45,241 bases of DNA from Inhella proteolytica (lineage in GTDB: Bacteria > Pseudomonadota > Gammaproteobacteria > Burkholderiales > Burkholderiaceae_C): positions 1 to 45,241 of the forward strand of contig NZ_JAEDAK010000024.1 of assembly GCF_016093275.1 (NCBI RefSeq). The letters are read 5' to 3'. Of this stretch, positions 1 through 10,272 are shown piece after piece. The notes beneath the pieces are model-generated. The model saw only the letters and a list, made by a program, of their open reading frames with translations. It was not told the DNA's origin and searched no databases. How positions within the stretch are numbered: position 1 is the first letter of the stretch; each line of letters starts with the position of its first letter. A program made the translations under genes and the position numbers.

Positions 1-1
1 C

Positions 2-1129
2 AGCGCGCCGCACGCCGCCGCCCCCGCGGCCCACCCCGCCCAACCCGCGGCCGCGGGCGCACCGGCGGCCCCCACCGGCACCTGGGGCGGCGCCACCGCC
101 GTGGCCCCCAGCAACCGCCTGAACCCGGCGCTCACCTTCGACACCCTGGTGCCCGGCCGCGCCAACCAGATGGCGCGCACCGCCGCCCTGCACGTGGCCG
201 GCGCCCCGGGCGCCATGTACAATCCGCTGTTCATCTACGGCGGCGTGGGCCTGGGCAAGACGCATTTGATGAATGCCGTCGGCAACCAGCTGATGAAGGA
301 CAAGCCGGACGCCCGCGTGCTCTACCTGCACGCCGAGCAGTTCATCACCGACGTGGTGAAAAACTACCAGCGCAAGACCTTCGACGAGCTCAAGGCCAAG
401 TACCACTCGCTGGACCTGCTGCTGATCGACGACGTGCAGTTCTTCGCTGGCAAGGAACGCACCCAGGAAGAGTTCTTCAACGCCTTCGAGGCCCTGCTGG
501 CCAAGAAGGCGCACATCATCATGACCTCGGATACCTATCCGAAGGGCCTGGTGGACATTGACGAGCGCCTGACCTCCCGCTTCGACTCCGGCCTGACGGT
601 TGCCATCGAGCCGCCCGAGCTGGAGATGCGCGTCGCCATCCTGATGCGCAAGGCCGAGCAGGAGGGCACGCAGATGCCCGAGGACGTGGCCTTCTTCGTT
701 GCCAAGAACGTGCGCGCCAATGTGCGTGAACTGGAAGGCGCGCTGCGCAAGGTGCTGGCCTATTCGCGCTTCAGCGGCAAGGACATCAACATCCAGCTCG
801 CGCGCGAAGCCCTGAAGGACCTGCTCTCCATCCAGAACCGCCAGATCGGTGTGGAGAACATCCAAAAGACGGTGGCCGACTTCTACAAGATCAAGGTCGC
901 GGACATGTACAGCAAGAAGCGCCCGGCCTCGATCGCCCGCCCGCGCCAGATTGCGATGTACCTGGCCAAGGAACTGACGCAGAAGAGCCTGCCCGAGATC
1001 GGCGACCTGTTCGGTGGCCGCGACCACACCACCGTGCTGCACGCGGTGCGCAAGATCGGTGGCGAGCGCCAGAAGGACACCGAGCTGAACCAGCAGCTGC
1101 ACGTGCTGGAACAGACCCTCAAGGGCTGA
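2..1129 (+). CDS. dnaA: Chromosomal replication initiator DnaA (5' partial)
   Basis: DnaA binds DnaA boxes at oriC, melts the origin and recruits the DnaB helicase. The open frame runs to the left window edge, so domain I is missing. The first ~30 visible residues are an Ala/Pro-rich linker (domain II). The GTG at 101 lies in this linker and is not the true start. Visible residues 80-87 are the Walker A GGVGLGKT, followed by the Walker [10 protein letters not shown], a sensor/arginine-finger segment (DERLTSRF), and the domain IV DNA-binding signature [14 protein letters not shown] near the C-terminus. The visible 375 residues plus a missing domain I fit the family length of about 450-480. dnaN follows 117 bp downstream in the canonical order. 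The origin is normally upstream of dnaA in this group and so lies outside the window. Confidence 0.98.
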   Translation, partial: SAPHAAAPAAHPAQPAAAGAPAAPTGTWGGATAVAPSNRLNPALTFDTLVPGRANQMARTAALHVAGAPGAMYNPLFIYGGVGLGKTHLMNAVGNQLMKDKPDARVLYLHAEQFITDVVKNYQRKTFDELKAKYHSLDLLLIDDVQFFAGKERTQEEFFNAFEALLAKKAHIIMTSDTYPKGLVDIDERLTSRFDSGLTVAIEPPELEMRVAILMRKAEQEGTQMPEDVAFFVAKNVRANVRELEGALRKVLAYSRFSGKDINIQLAREALKDLLSIQNRQIGVENIQKTVADFYKIKVADMYSKKRPASIARPRQIAMYLAKELTQKSLPEIGDLFGGRDHTTVLHAVRKIGGERQKDTELNQQLHVLEQTLKG

Positions 1130-1140
1130 ACCGCAGAGCC

Positions 1141-1161
1141 GATCCGGCCGGCGGCCGGATC
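1141..1161. terminator. GC-rich hairpin between dnaA and dnaN
   Basis: A perfect inverted repeat has arms GATCCGGCC and GGCCGGATC around a 3-nt GGC loop, 12 bp after the dnaA stop. No T-tract follows, so it is not a standard intrinsic terminator. It may protect the 3' end, attenuate dnaA-dnaN read-through, or do nothing. Confidence 0.4.
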
Positions 1162-1246
1162 AGGGTCCGCCCCTCCAAGAGGGCGATGGGGCGCTGGGTG
1201 ACAATCCCGCGCCCCCTAGAAGACTTGCTAGCCAGGAGACGCTCCA

Positions 1247-2365
1247 ATGATCGTGTTGAAAGGCCCCCAGGACCAATTGCTCGCCGCCCTGCAATCGGTG
1301 GCCGGCATCGTGGAGCGCCGCCACACCCTGCCCATCCTGGCCAATATCCTGCTGAAGCGCGAGGGCGATGAGGTCGAGTTCATCTCCTCCGACCTGGAAA
1401 TCCAGATCCGCACCCGCGCGCCCTTCGCCGGCGATGCCGAGCCCTTCGCCACCACGGTAGGCGCGCGCAAGCTGATCGACATCCTGAAGAGCCTGCCGTC
1501 CGACCAGATCTGCAGCCTCTCCAGCAGCCAGAACAAGCTGACCCTGCAGGCGGGCAAGAGCCGCTTCACGCTGCAGACCCTGCCGGCCGAGGACTTCCCG
1601 CTGGTGCAGGAAGCGCCCGATTTCGGCCCCGCCTTCGCCGTGCCGCAGGCCACGCTCAAGGCCCTGATCAACCAAGTGCACTTCGCCATGGCGGTGCACG
1701 ACATCCGCTTCTACCTGAACGGCATCCTGTTCGTGGCCGAAGGCAAGACGCTCACGCTGGTGGCCACCGACGGCCACCGCCTGGCCCTGGCCCAGGCCGA
1801 GCTGGAGATCGAGATGCCCAAGCAGGAGGTCATCCTGCCGCGCAAGACCGTGCTGGAGCTGCAACGCCTCTTGAAGGACAGCAGCAAAGACGAGAACGCC
1901 GCCATCGAAATGCGCTTCTCCAGCAACCAGGCGCGCTTCAGCTTCAGCGGCATGGAGTTCGTGACCAAGCTGGTCGAGGGCAAGTTCCCCGACTACAACC
2001 GCGTGATCCCCAAAGGTCACCGCCACCACCTGGTGCTGGGCCGCCAGCCCCTGCTGGCCGCGCTCAACCGCGCCGCCATCCTGACCAGCGAAAAGTTCAA
2101 GGCCGTGCGCCTGTCCTTCGCCGACAACCTGCTCACCATTGCCGCCAGCAATGCCGAGCAGGAGGAGGCCAAGGAAGAGATCGAGATCGACTACGGCGGC
2201 GACCCGATCGAGACCGGCTTCAACGTCACCTACCTCACCGACGTGCTGGCCAACATGCCGCAGGAAATGGTGGGGCTGGACCTGCACGATTCGGCCAGCT
2301 CGGCGCTGTTCAGCATCCCGGAACGCACCGACTTCAAGTATGTGGTGATGCCGATGCGCATCTGA
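1247..2365 (+). CDS. dnaN: DNA polymerase III beta subunit (sliding clamp)
   Basis: This subunit forms the homodimeric ring that tethers DNA polymerases and mismatch-repair proteins to DNA. The 372 aa match the family length (366-376). The N-terminus has the usual pattern of a short lead followed by VERRHTLPILANILL, and three clamp subdomains of ~120 aa each follow. The C-terminus ends in VMPMRI, the nearly invariant clamp terminus. The ATG at 1247 has an AGGAG at 1234-1238. dnaA lies upstream and gyrB downstream, as in most bacterial dnaA regions. A TGACAAT-type -10-like element occurs at about 1199-1205 in the dnaA-dnaN gap. Confidence 0.98.
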   Translation: MIVLKGPQDQLLAALQSVAGIVERRHTLPILANILLKREGDEVEFISSDLEIQIRTRAPFAGDAEPFATTVGARKLIDILKSLPSDQICSLSSSQNKLTLQAGKSRFTLQTLPAEDFPLVQEAPDFGPAFAVPQATLKALINQVHFAMAVHDIRFYLNGILFVAEGKTLTLVATDGHRLALAQAELEIEMPKQEVILPRKTVLELQRLLKDSSKDENAAIEMRFSSNQARFSFSGMEFVTKLVEGKFPDYNRVIPKGHRHHLVLGRQPLLAALNRAAILTSEKFKAVRLSFADNLLTIAASNAEQEEAKEEIEIDYGGDPIETGFNVTYLTDVLANMPQEMVGLDLHDSASSALFSIPERTDFKYVVMPMRI

Positions 2366-2385
2366 GGCCCGCACGCCTCCACCCA

Positions 2386-2412
2386 GCGGGCCTCGGCCCG
2401 CTTCTGTGTTTC
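2386..2412 (+). terminator. Candidate terminator after dnaN
   Basis: GCGGGCC and GGCCCGC arms at 2386-2401 form a stem with a 2-4 nt loop and are followed by the T-rich TTCTGTGTTTCT. It sits 20 bp after the dnaN stop and only 25-35 bp before gyrB. It would separate dnaN from gyrB or act as an attenuator. A second arm (GAGGCCCGC at 2364-2372) can pair with the same segment, so two alternative folds are possible. Confidence 0.5.
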
Positions 2413-2415
2413 TAG

Positions 2416-4947
<2,532 letters not shown>

Positions 4948-4955
4948 GCTGCACC

Positions 4956-5130
4956 GCTATCACAGCCGAATCCGGAAGAGCCCTTTTTTCGTTGTGAATT
5001 CAAGGGCTTAGCATCACAGCCGGAATTCCTCGCGTGGCGATCCTTAACCACTTTTGGCTTCCTGCGGCTATCACAGCGGAATCCGGAAACCGAAGAAAAA
5101 CTCAAACAAATCAACAGCTTGCTATCACAT
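4956..5130 (+). repeat. Four ATCACA-box repeats at ~55 bp period after gyrB
   Basis: Consensus GCTATCACAGCSGAATCCGG followed by AA. Copy 1 is 4956-4977. Copy 2 is 5011-5029 (one T missing, with GGAATTCC instead of GAATCCGG). Copy 3 is 5067-5088 and differs from copy 1 at one base. Copy 4 is 5121-5130, only GCTATCACAT, and its CAT runs into the start codon of the next gene. The ATCACA cores begin at 4959, 5013, 5070 and 5124, so steps are 54, 57 and 54 bp. Intervening sequences of 32-34 bp are unrelated to each other. The first contains a 7-bp inverted repeat (AGCCCTT at 4979-4985, AAGGGCT at 5002-5008). The region is AT-richer than its flanks. It may be iterated operator sites, a CRISPR-like remnant, or a decayed dispersed repeat. 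Confidence 0.7.
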
Positions 5131-6589
5131 GGCAACCAAGCTCTGGGTTTCGGATGCGCTTGAAGCCTTGGGCGAAAGCCTGACGCCGATTCCCCATGAG
5201 CTGAACGAGCTGGACTGGAAAGCCCGCCTCTCGGACCACAAGGACCGGCTGGCCGAGCACTTGATGGCATTCGCCAATCACCCCAACGGCGGCTACCTCG
5301 TTTTTGGAGTCGCCGATGACGGGCAGTTCGTTGGCGTAGCCCCTTCCGAGGCGCGCGAGATCACGGCCAGGCTCGCCAATCTGGGCCGTGAAGCGGTGGA
5401 GCCCCCAGTCGCCCTAGACCATGCCGTGGTCGACCACTCCAGTGGTGTGCCCCTCTTGTTGGTCCGCATCCCAGAGCAGCCGGTCAAACCCATCCATCGC
5501 CGCGGCAAGTCGGAGATGGAAACCTGGATTCGCTCGGGCGGCACCACCCGCAAGGCCTCGCGCCAAGAAGTCGGCGCGCTAATGCTCAACAGCAGCACAC
5601 CCTGCTGGGAAGACCTCCGCGCCTCGCCCCTGCTCAAGCTAGAGGACGTGCAGGCCCTGCTGGACCTAGAGGCCATTGCCGCCTTGCTGCAGCGCCCCCA
5701 GCCCGAGGACCCCGATGACCTCGCCCGCTGGCTACTCGCCGAAGGCATTGCCATCCCAGAAGGCCGCGGCTACTACATCACCCACTTCGGCGCCATTGCC
5801 GCAGCCCGCAAGCTGGAAGACTTTCCCAGCTTGGATCGAAAGCGCATCCGCGTCGTGCGCTATCGCGGCACCAACAAGGTGGATGCCATCGACGAACTGC
5901 TGGGCCAGCGCGGCTATGCCGTCGGCTTCGAAGGCCTGATCACCCACCTGCGCCGGGTGCTCCCGCACTCCGAAGTCATCCAGCAATCCTTGCGCACCGA
6001 AACCACGGTCTACCCCGACATCGCGCTGCGCGAGCTGATTGCCAATGCACTGATCCATCAGGACTTCAACATCAGCGGCGCTGGCCCCATGGTGGACATC
6101 TACGCGGACCGCATCACCGTCACCAGCCCGGGCAGCCTGCTGCCCAGCAAGAAGCCGGACCGCCTGATCGGCACCACACCCGAATCCCGCAACGAGCGCT
6201 TGGCCAAGGCCTTCCGCCGCTACCGCATCTGCGAAGAACGCGGCACCGGGTTTCAGAAGGTGGTCAGCGCCATCGAGCTCTTTGGCCTGCCGCCGCTCGT
6301 CGTCACCCCGCATGAGAACGCCTTCAGCGTCACGCTCAGCGCGCCGCGCAAGTTTGCCGAGATGTCCGGCCCCGAACGCATCGAAGCCACCTACCAGCAC
6401 GCGGTGCTGCAGTACCTGTCCAGCCAAGTGCTCACCAACACCTCGCTGCGCGAGCGCTTCAAGTTGTCCGACAAGCAGCGGAACAACATCACCAATCTGA
6501 TCGGCGACGCCGTCGAGGCCGGCCGCATCAAGCGCAAGGACGGCAGCACCGGCAACAAGTTCGCCGAGTACATCCCCTACTGGGCCTGA
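5129..6589 (+). CDS. AlbA_2 (Schlafen-like) domain / ATPase-fold regulator with C-terminal wHTH
   Basis: This is a probable DNA-binding regulator of the type often found beside restriction and other defence genes. Residues ~20-140 form an AlbA_2 domain, with ELDWK near 27-31 and the core GGYLVFGV at 54-61. A GHKL-type ATPase-like domain follows, with RELIANALIHQDF at 301-313 and a later EERGTGFQKV segment. The last ~50 residues (LRERFKLSDKQRNN and on) look like a winged helix. I chose ATG 5129 because it starts the recognisable domain. An in-frame TTG at 5054 would add 25 residues encoded by the repeats and looks non-genuine. No Shine-Dalgarno precedes either start, so a leaderless mRNA is possible. 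The gene reads into hsdM 90 bp later. Its role as the hsd regulator is inferred from position. Confidence 0.85.
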   Translation: MATKLWVSDALEALGESLTPIPHELNELDWKARLSDHKDRLAEHLMAFANHPNGGYLVFGVADDGQFVGVAPSEAREITARLANLGREAVEPPVALDHAVVDHSSGVPLLLVRIPEQPVKPIHRRGKSEMETWIRSGGTTRKASRQEVGALMLNSSTPCWEDLRASPLLKLEDVQALLDLEAIAALLQRPQPEDPDDLARWLLAEGIAIPEGRGYYITHFGAIAAARKLEDFPSLDRKRIRVVRYRGTNKVDAIDELLGQRGYAVGFEGLITHLRRVLPHSEVIQQSLRTETTVYPDIALRELIANALIHQDFNISGAGPMVDIYADRITVTSPGSLLPSKKPDRLIGTTPESRNERLAKAFRRYRICEERGTGFQKVVSAIELFGLPPLVVTPHENAFSVTLSAPRKFAEMSGPERIEATYQHAVLQYLSSQVLTNTSLRERFKLSDKQRNNITNLIGDAVEAGRIKRKDGSTGNKFAEYIPYWA

Positions 6590-6598
6590 GCGAGCCAT

Positions 6599-6613
6599 CC
6601 GCTAGCGGAGGTC
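6599..6613 (+). promoter_or_regulatory. Palindrome plus strong Shine-Dalgarno before a leader ORF
   Basis: The 10-bp palindrome CCGCTAGCGG (6599-6608) overlaps GGAGG (6607-6611), the best anti-SD match in the gap between the AlbA_2 gene and hsdM. It is 70 nt from the hsdM start, too far to serve it directly, but only 2 nt from ATG 6614 and 8 nt from TTG 6620, which share a frame. Pairing of the palindrome would hide the GGAGG. Confidence 0.4.
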
Positions 6614-6661
6614 ATGAGTTTGAGCTTCAGACCCATGCCCAGCCCCTCACCACCCCCATGA
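6614..6661 (+). CDS. Possible 15-residue leader peptide upstream of hsdM
   Basis: The short frame encodes MSLSFRPMPSPSPPP and stops 18 nt before the hsdM ATG. It is preceded by GGAGG, while hsdM itself has almost no Shine-Dalgarno sequence. Consecutive prolines are known to slow ribosomes and call for EF-P, so translation here could couple to or attenuate hsdM. The GGAGG-ATG spacing (2 nt) is tight. The in-frame TTG at 6620 has better spacing and gives the same C-terminus. There is no homology evidence, and chance is possible for so short an ORF. Confidence 0.3.
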   Translation: MSLSFRPMPSPSPPP

Positions 6662-6679
6662 ATTCCGACTGAGCTCCCG

Positions 6680-9112
6680 ATGGCGATCAAGAAGTCTGAC
6701 CTTTACTCCTCCCTCTGGGCCAGCTGCGACGAACTGCGCGGCGGCATGGATGCCAGCCAGTACAAGGATTACGTCCTGTTCATGCTGTTCATCAAGTACA
6801 TCAGCGACAAGTACGCCGACTCCGACGACTTTGCGCCACCGGTGGTCATCCCGGCCGGCGCCAGCTTCAAGGACATGATCGCGCTCAAGGGCAAGAGCGA
6901 CATCGGCGACAAGATCAACACCCAGATCATTCAGCCGCTGATCGACGCCAACGCCCGCCTCGCGCGCAGCGACTTTCCGGACTTCAACGATCCCAACAAA
7001 CTGGGCGAAGGCGATGCCATGGTGCAGCGCCTGAGCAACCTGATCGCCATCTTCCAGAAGCCCGAACTCGACTTCTCGAAAAACCGCGCCGAGCATGACG
7101 ACATCCTCGGCGATGCCTACGAATACCTGATGCGCCACTTCGCCACCGAGAGTGGCAAGAGCAAGGGCCAGTTCTACACGCCGTCCGAGGTCAGCCGCGT
7201 CATCGCCAAGGTAATCGGCATCTCACCGGACAACACCAAGGCCTCCACCACGGCCTACGACCCGACCTGCGGTTCGGGCTCGTTGTTGCTGAAGGTGGCC
7301 GCCGAAGCCGGCAAGCACATCACGCTGGAGGGGCAGGAGAAGGACGTGACCACCGCGGGCTTGGCGCGGATGAACATGATCCTGCACGACTTCCCGACCG
7401 CCAACATCCTCAGCGGCAACACGCTGGCCAACCCAAAGTTCCTGAACGGATTGCAGCTGCGCACCTACGACTACGTGGTCGCCAACCCGCCGTTCTCCGA
7501 CAAGACCTGGAGCACCGGCCTCACCCCGTCCGACGACAAATTCCAGCGCTTCGCCTGGGGCGAGCCGCCGGCGAAGCAAGGCGACTACGCCTACCTGCTA
7601 CACATCATTCGCAGCATGAAGGCCAGCGGCAAGGCCGCCTGCATCCTGCCGCACGGTGTGCTGTTCCGCGGCAATGCCGAGGCCGCCATCCGTAGGCAAC
7701 TGATCACCAGCGGCGTCCTGAAGGGGATCATCGGCCTGCCGGCCAACCTGTTCTACGGCACCGGCATCCCGGCCTGCATCCTGGTGCTGGACAAGGAAAA
7801 CGCCGCCGGCCGTAAGGGCGTGATGATGGTTGACGCCAGCAAGGGCTTCATCAAGGACGGCAACAAGAACCGCCTGCGCGAGCAAGACATCCACCGCATC
7901 GTGGACGTCTTCATGCGCCAGGCCGATGTGCCGCGCTACGCCCGCCAGGTGCCGCTGGCCGAGATTGCCGACGCGAGGAACGACTACAACCTCAACCTGC
8001 CGCGCTATATCGACAGCAGCGAGCCCGAGGACCTGCACGACATCACCGCCCACCTGCGCGGTGGCATCCCGGCGCGCGATCTGGACGATGCGGCCAGCCC
8101 ACTGGCCCCCTACTGGCAGGTGCTGCCCGGTGTGCGCAGCAGCCTGTTCGAGCCCACTGGCCACGCGGGGTATGTGCAGCTCACGCTGCCCGTGGCGGAA
8201 CTGAAGGCAGCCATCGGCGGCCACGCCGAGTTCCAGGCCTTCAACCAGCAGGCCACGCAGCGCTTTGCTCAGTGGCGCGCCGACGCCACCGAGCGCCTGA
8301 AGGAGTTCGAGGCGGGTGGCCATCCCAAGGCGCTGATCGAGACCTTGTCCGAGGATTTGCTCGCGGGTTTCAAGGACCTGCCCCTGATCGACGCCTACGA
8401 CGTCTACCAGCACCTGATGGACTACTGGGCCGCCACCATGCAGGACGACGTCTACCTGATCGCTGCCGACGGCTGGGTGGCCAAGACCAGTCGCATCCTG
8501 GAGACCGACAAGAAGGGCAAGACCAAGGATCGCGGCTGGACCTGCGAGCTGATTCCCAAGCCCTTGATCGTGGCGCGCTACTTCGCCAAGGAGCAGGCTG
8601 CCATTGATGCCTTGCAGGCCGAACTGGACGCGGCCGTGGCCAGCCAAACCGAGCTTGAAGAAGAGCAAGGTGGCGAGGACGGCGTCTTCAACGGCTACGA
8701 CAGCATCACAGCCGTGGCGGTGAAGGAGCGCATCCGCGAGATCGGCGCCAACCGCGACGGCGCCGAGGAGTTGAAGCTGCTCAAGCGATGGCAGGACCTG
8801 GGCAACTGCATCGCCGCTCTGAAGAGGCAGTGCCGCGACAGTGAGGCGGCGCTGGACACGCTGGCCTACGAAAAATACCCGGCGCTGACCCGAACCGAAA
8901 TCCAGTCGCTGGTGATCGGTGACAAGTGGATGGCGACGCTGGCCGACACCGTGCGGGCCGAGCTCGACCGCGTATCGCAGACGCTAACGGGCCGCATCCG
9001 AGAACTGGCCGAGCGGTATGCGACGCCGCTGCCGAAGCTCACTGAACAGGTTGCCACCCTTGCCGCCAAAGTAGAGGCACACCTCGCGAAGATGGGGGCA
9101 AAGTGGAACTGA
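6680..9112 (+). CDS. hsdM: Type I restriction-modification methyltransferase subunit HsdM (long form)
   Basis: HsdM is an N6-adenine methyltransferase that works with HsdS to protect the recognition sequence and with HsdR in restriction. The N-terminal helical HsdM_N domain is followed by the methylase domain. This has FYTPSEVSRVIAKV, the SAM-binding motif I DPTCGSG at 194-200, and the catalytic motif IV NPPF at 269-272, as expected for a gamma-class enzyme. At 810 aa it is ~300 aa longer than the E. coli-type ~500-530 aa subunit. The extra C-terminal part is helical and charged, rich in predicted coiled coil (for example around ELEEEQGGEDG), and may contact HsdS. The stop overlaps the hsdS start by 10 bp, so translation is probably coupled. 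The start lacks a clear ribosome-binding site. Confidence 0.95.
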   Translation: MAIKKSDLYSSLWASCDELRGGMDASQYKDYVLFMLFIKYISDKYADSDDFAPPVVIPAGASFKDMIALKGKSDIGDKINTQIIQPLIDANARLARSDFPDFNDPNKLGEGDAMVQRLSNLIAIFQKPELDFSKNRAEHDDILGDAYEYLMRHFATESGKSKGQFYTPSEVSRVIAKVIGISPDNTKASTTAYDPTCGSGSLLLKVAAEAGKHITLEGQEKDVTTAGLARMNMILHDFPTANILSGNTLANPKFLNGLQLRTYDYVVANPPFSDKTWSTGLTPSDDKFQRFAWGEPPAKQGDYAYLLHIIRSMKASGKAACILPHGVLFRGNAEAAIRRQLITSGVLKGIIGLPANLFYGTGIPACILVLDKENAAGRKGVMMVDASKGFIKDGNKNRLREQDIHRIVDVFMRQADVPRYARQVPLAEIADARNDYNLNLPRYIDSSEPEDLHDITAHLRGGIPARDLDDAASPLAPYWQVLPGVRSSLFEPTGHAGYVQLTLPVAELKAAIGGHAEFQAFNQQATQRFAQWRADATERLKEFEAGGHPKALIETLSEDLLAGFKDLPLIDAYDVYQHLMDYWAATMQDDVYLIAADGWVAKTSRILETDKKGKTKDRGWTCELIPKPLIVARYFAKEQAAIDALQAELDAAVASQTELEEEQGGEDGVFNGYDSITAVAVKERIREIGANRDGAEELKLLKRWQDLGNCIAALKRQCRDSEAALDTLAYEKYPALTRTEIQSLVIGDKWMATLADTVRAELDRVSQTLTGRIRELAERYATPLPKLTEQVATLAAKVEAHLAKMGAKWN

Positions 9113-10272
9113 CGTCCGGCTACAAGCGCACTGATGTCGGCGTGATTCCGGAGGATTGGGAGTGCGCGCCTATCGCAACAGTGGCGCGACTCGAGAGTGG
9201 GCATACGCCCAGTAAGCGAATGCCCAGTTACTGGGGAGGAAACGTCAATTGGGTCTCTCTGCACGACACCCAATCTCTAGACGGTCCGGAGATAAGTGCG
9301 ACATCAAAATCGATCACAGAGGACGGGCTCAACAACTCATCGGCCCGACTACTCCCACAAGGGACAGTTGTCTTCTCGCGAACCGCCACGGTAGGCAAGG
9401 CAACAGTGATGGCTAGTCCCATGGCCACCAGCCAGGATTTCGCCAACTACATCTGCGGTCCCAAGCTGCATAACCACTTTTTGGTGTACCTCTTCCGCAG
9501 CATGGGGAGAACCTGGCGGGGGTTGATGGCCGGCAGCATCCACAACACGATCTACATGCCGGTTTTCGAAGCGCTGAAGATCGCGCTCCCTCCTGTGGCG
9601 GAGCAACATGCGATTGCGGCTGCATTGGGCGACGTGGACGCTCTGCTAGCCGGACTGGACCGCCTAATCGCCAAGAAGCGCGACATCAAGCAGGCCGCCA
9701 TGCAGCAACTCCTCACCGGCCAGGCCCGGCTTCCGGGGTTTCAGGATGCGTGGGAGGTCAAACCTCTCGGCCAGTTGGTCAGCATCCAGAAGGGTCAGCT
9801 CATTACGGCCAAGACGTTGGCGCCCGGTCATGTTCCAGTGATTGCCGGTGGCAAGCAGCCTGCCTACTTCCACGCCTTTGCCAATCGATTTGGCCGCACG
9901 ATCACGATCAGCGCTTCAGGGGCCAGTGCGGGTTATGTTGCCATCCACGAAGGACCGATATTCGCTTCGGATTGCTCAACGATTAGCGAAGCTGATGGCT
10001 ACTCGCTTGACTTCGTCTATTACCAGCTTCTACTAAAGCAAGCACTGATTTACAAGGCTCAGACCGGTGGTGCGCAGCCGCACATCCATGCAAAGGACGT
10101 GAATCCAATTCCGTTCTTTGCACCTGCAGTCGATGAGCAGGCGGCGATTGCAGAGATTCTTCGATCCATGGACGCCGAACTGGCCGCCCTCGAAGCCCGC
10201 CGCGACAAGACCCGCGCCCTCAAGCAAGGAATGATGCAAGAGCTGCTGACCGGAAGGACCCGCCTCGTATGA
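9103..10272 (+). CDS. hsdS: Type I restriction-modification specificity subunit HsdS
   Basis: HsdS reads a bipartite DNA target through two target-recognition domains (TRDs) and holds two HsdM copies. The 389 aa show two half-repeats. TRD1 spans ~15-185 (starting near [10 protein letters not shown]), followed by a conserved helix with [19 protein letters not shown]2 starts with [15 protein letters not shown], followed by a second helix ending [15 protein letters not shown]. The GTG start at 9103 lies inside the hsdM 3' end (10-bp overlap). The stop overlaps the hsdR ATG as ATGA. Base composition inside the TRDs is clearly more AT-rich than in hsdM and hsdR, a usual sign that TRDs are exchanged between strains. 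The target sequence cannot be predicted from this window. Confidence 0.95.
   Translation: MELTSGYKRTDVGVIPEDWECAPIATVARLESGHTPSKRMPSYWGGNVNWVSLHDTQSLDGPEISATSKSITEDGLNNSSARLLPQGTVVFSRTATVGKATVMASPMATSQDFANYICGPKLHNHFLVYLFRSMGRTWRGLMAGSIHNTIYMPVFEALKIALPPVAEQHAIAAALGDVDALLAGLDRLIAKKRDIKQAAMQQLLTGQARLPGFQDAWEVKPLGQLVSIQKGQLITAKTLAPGHVPVIAGGKQPAYFHAFANRFGRTITISASGASAGYVAIHEGPIFASDCSTISEADGYSLDFVYYQLLLKQALIYKAQTGGAQPHIHAKDVNPIPFFAPAVDEQAAIAEILRSMDAELAALEARRDKTRALKQGMMQELLTGRTRLV

Noticed and set aside
1130-1246. Replication origin between dnaA and dnaN
   Set aside because: No TTATCCACA-type DnaA boxes and no AT-rich unwinding stretch; the origin in this group usually lies upstream of dnaA, outside the window.
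5043-5051. DnaA-box-like TTAACCACT
   Set aside because: Two mismatches to the consensus and a single copy, so chance is likely.
5054-5128. N-terminal extension of the AlbA_2 protein from TTG 5054
   Set aside because: The extra 25 residues are encoded by the repeat region, have no domain character, and no ribosome-binding site precedes the TTG.
4956-5130. True CRISPR array
   Set aside because: Copy 2 is diverged and copy 4 is only partial, the repeat is short, and no cas gene is present. Left as a repeat of unknown nature.
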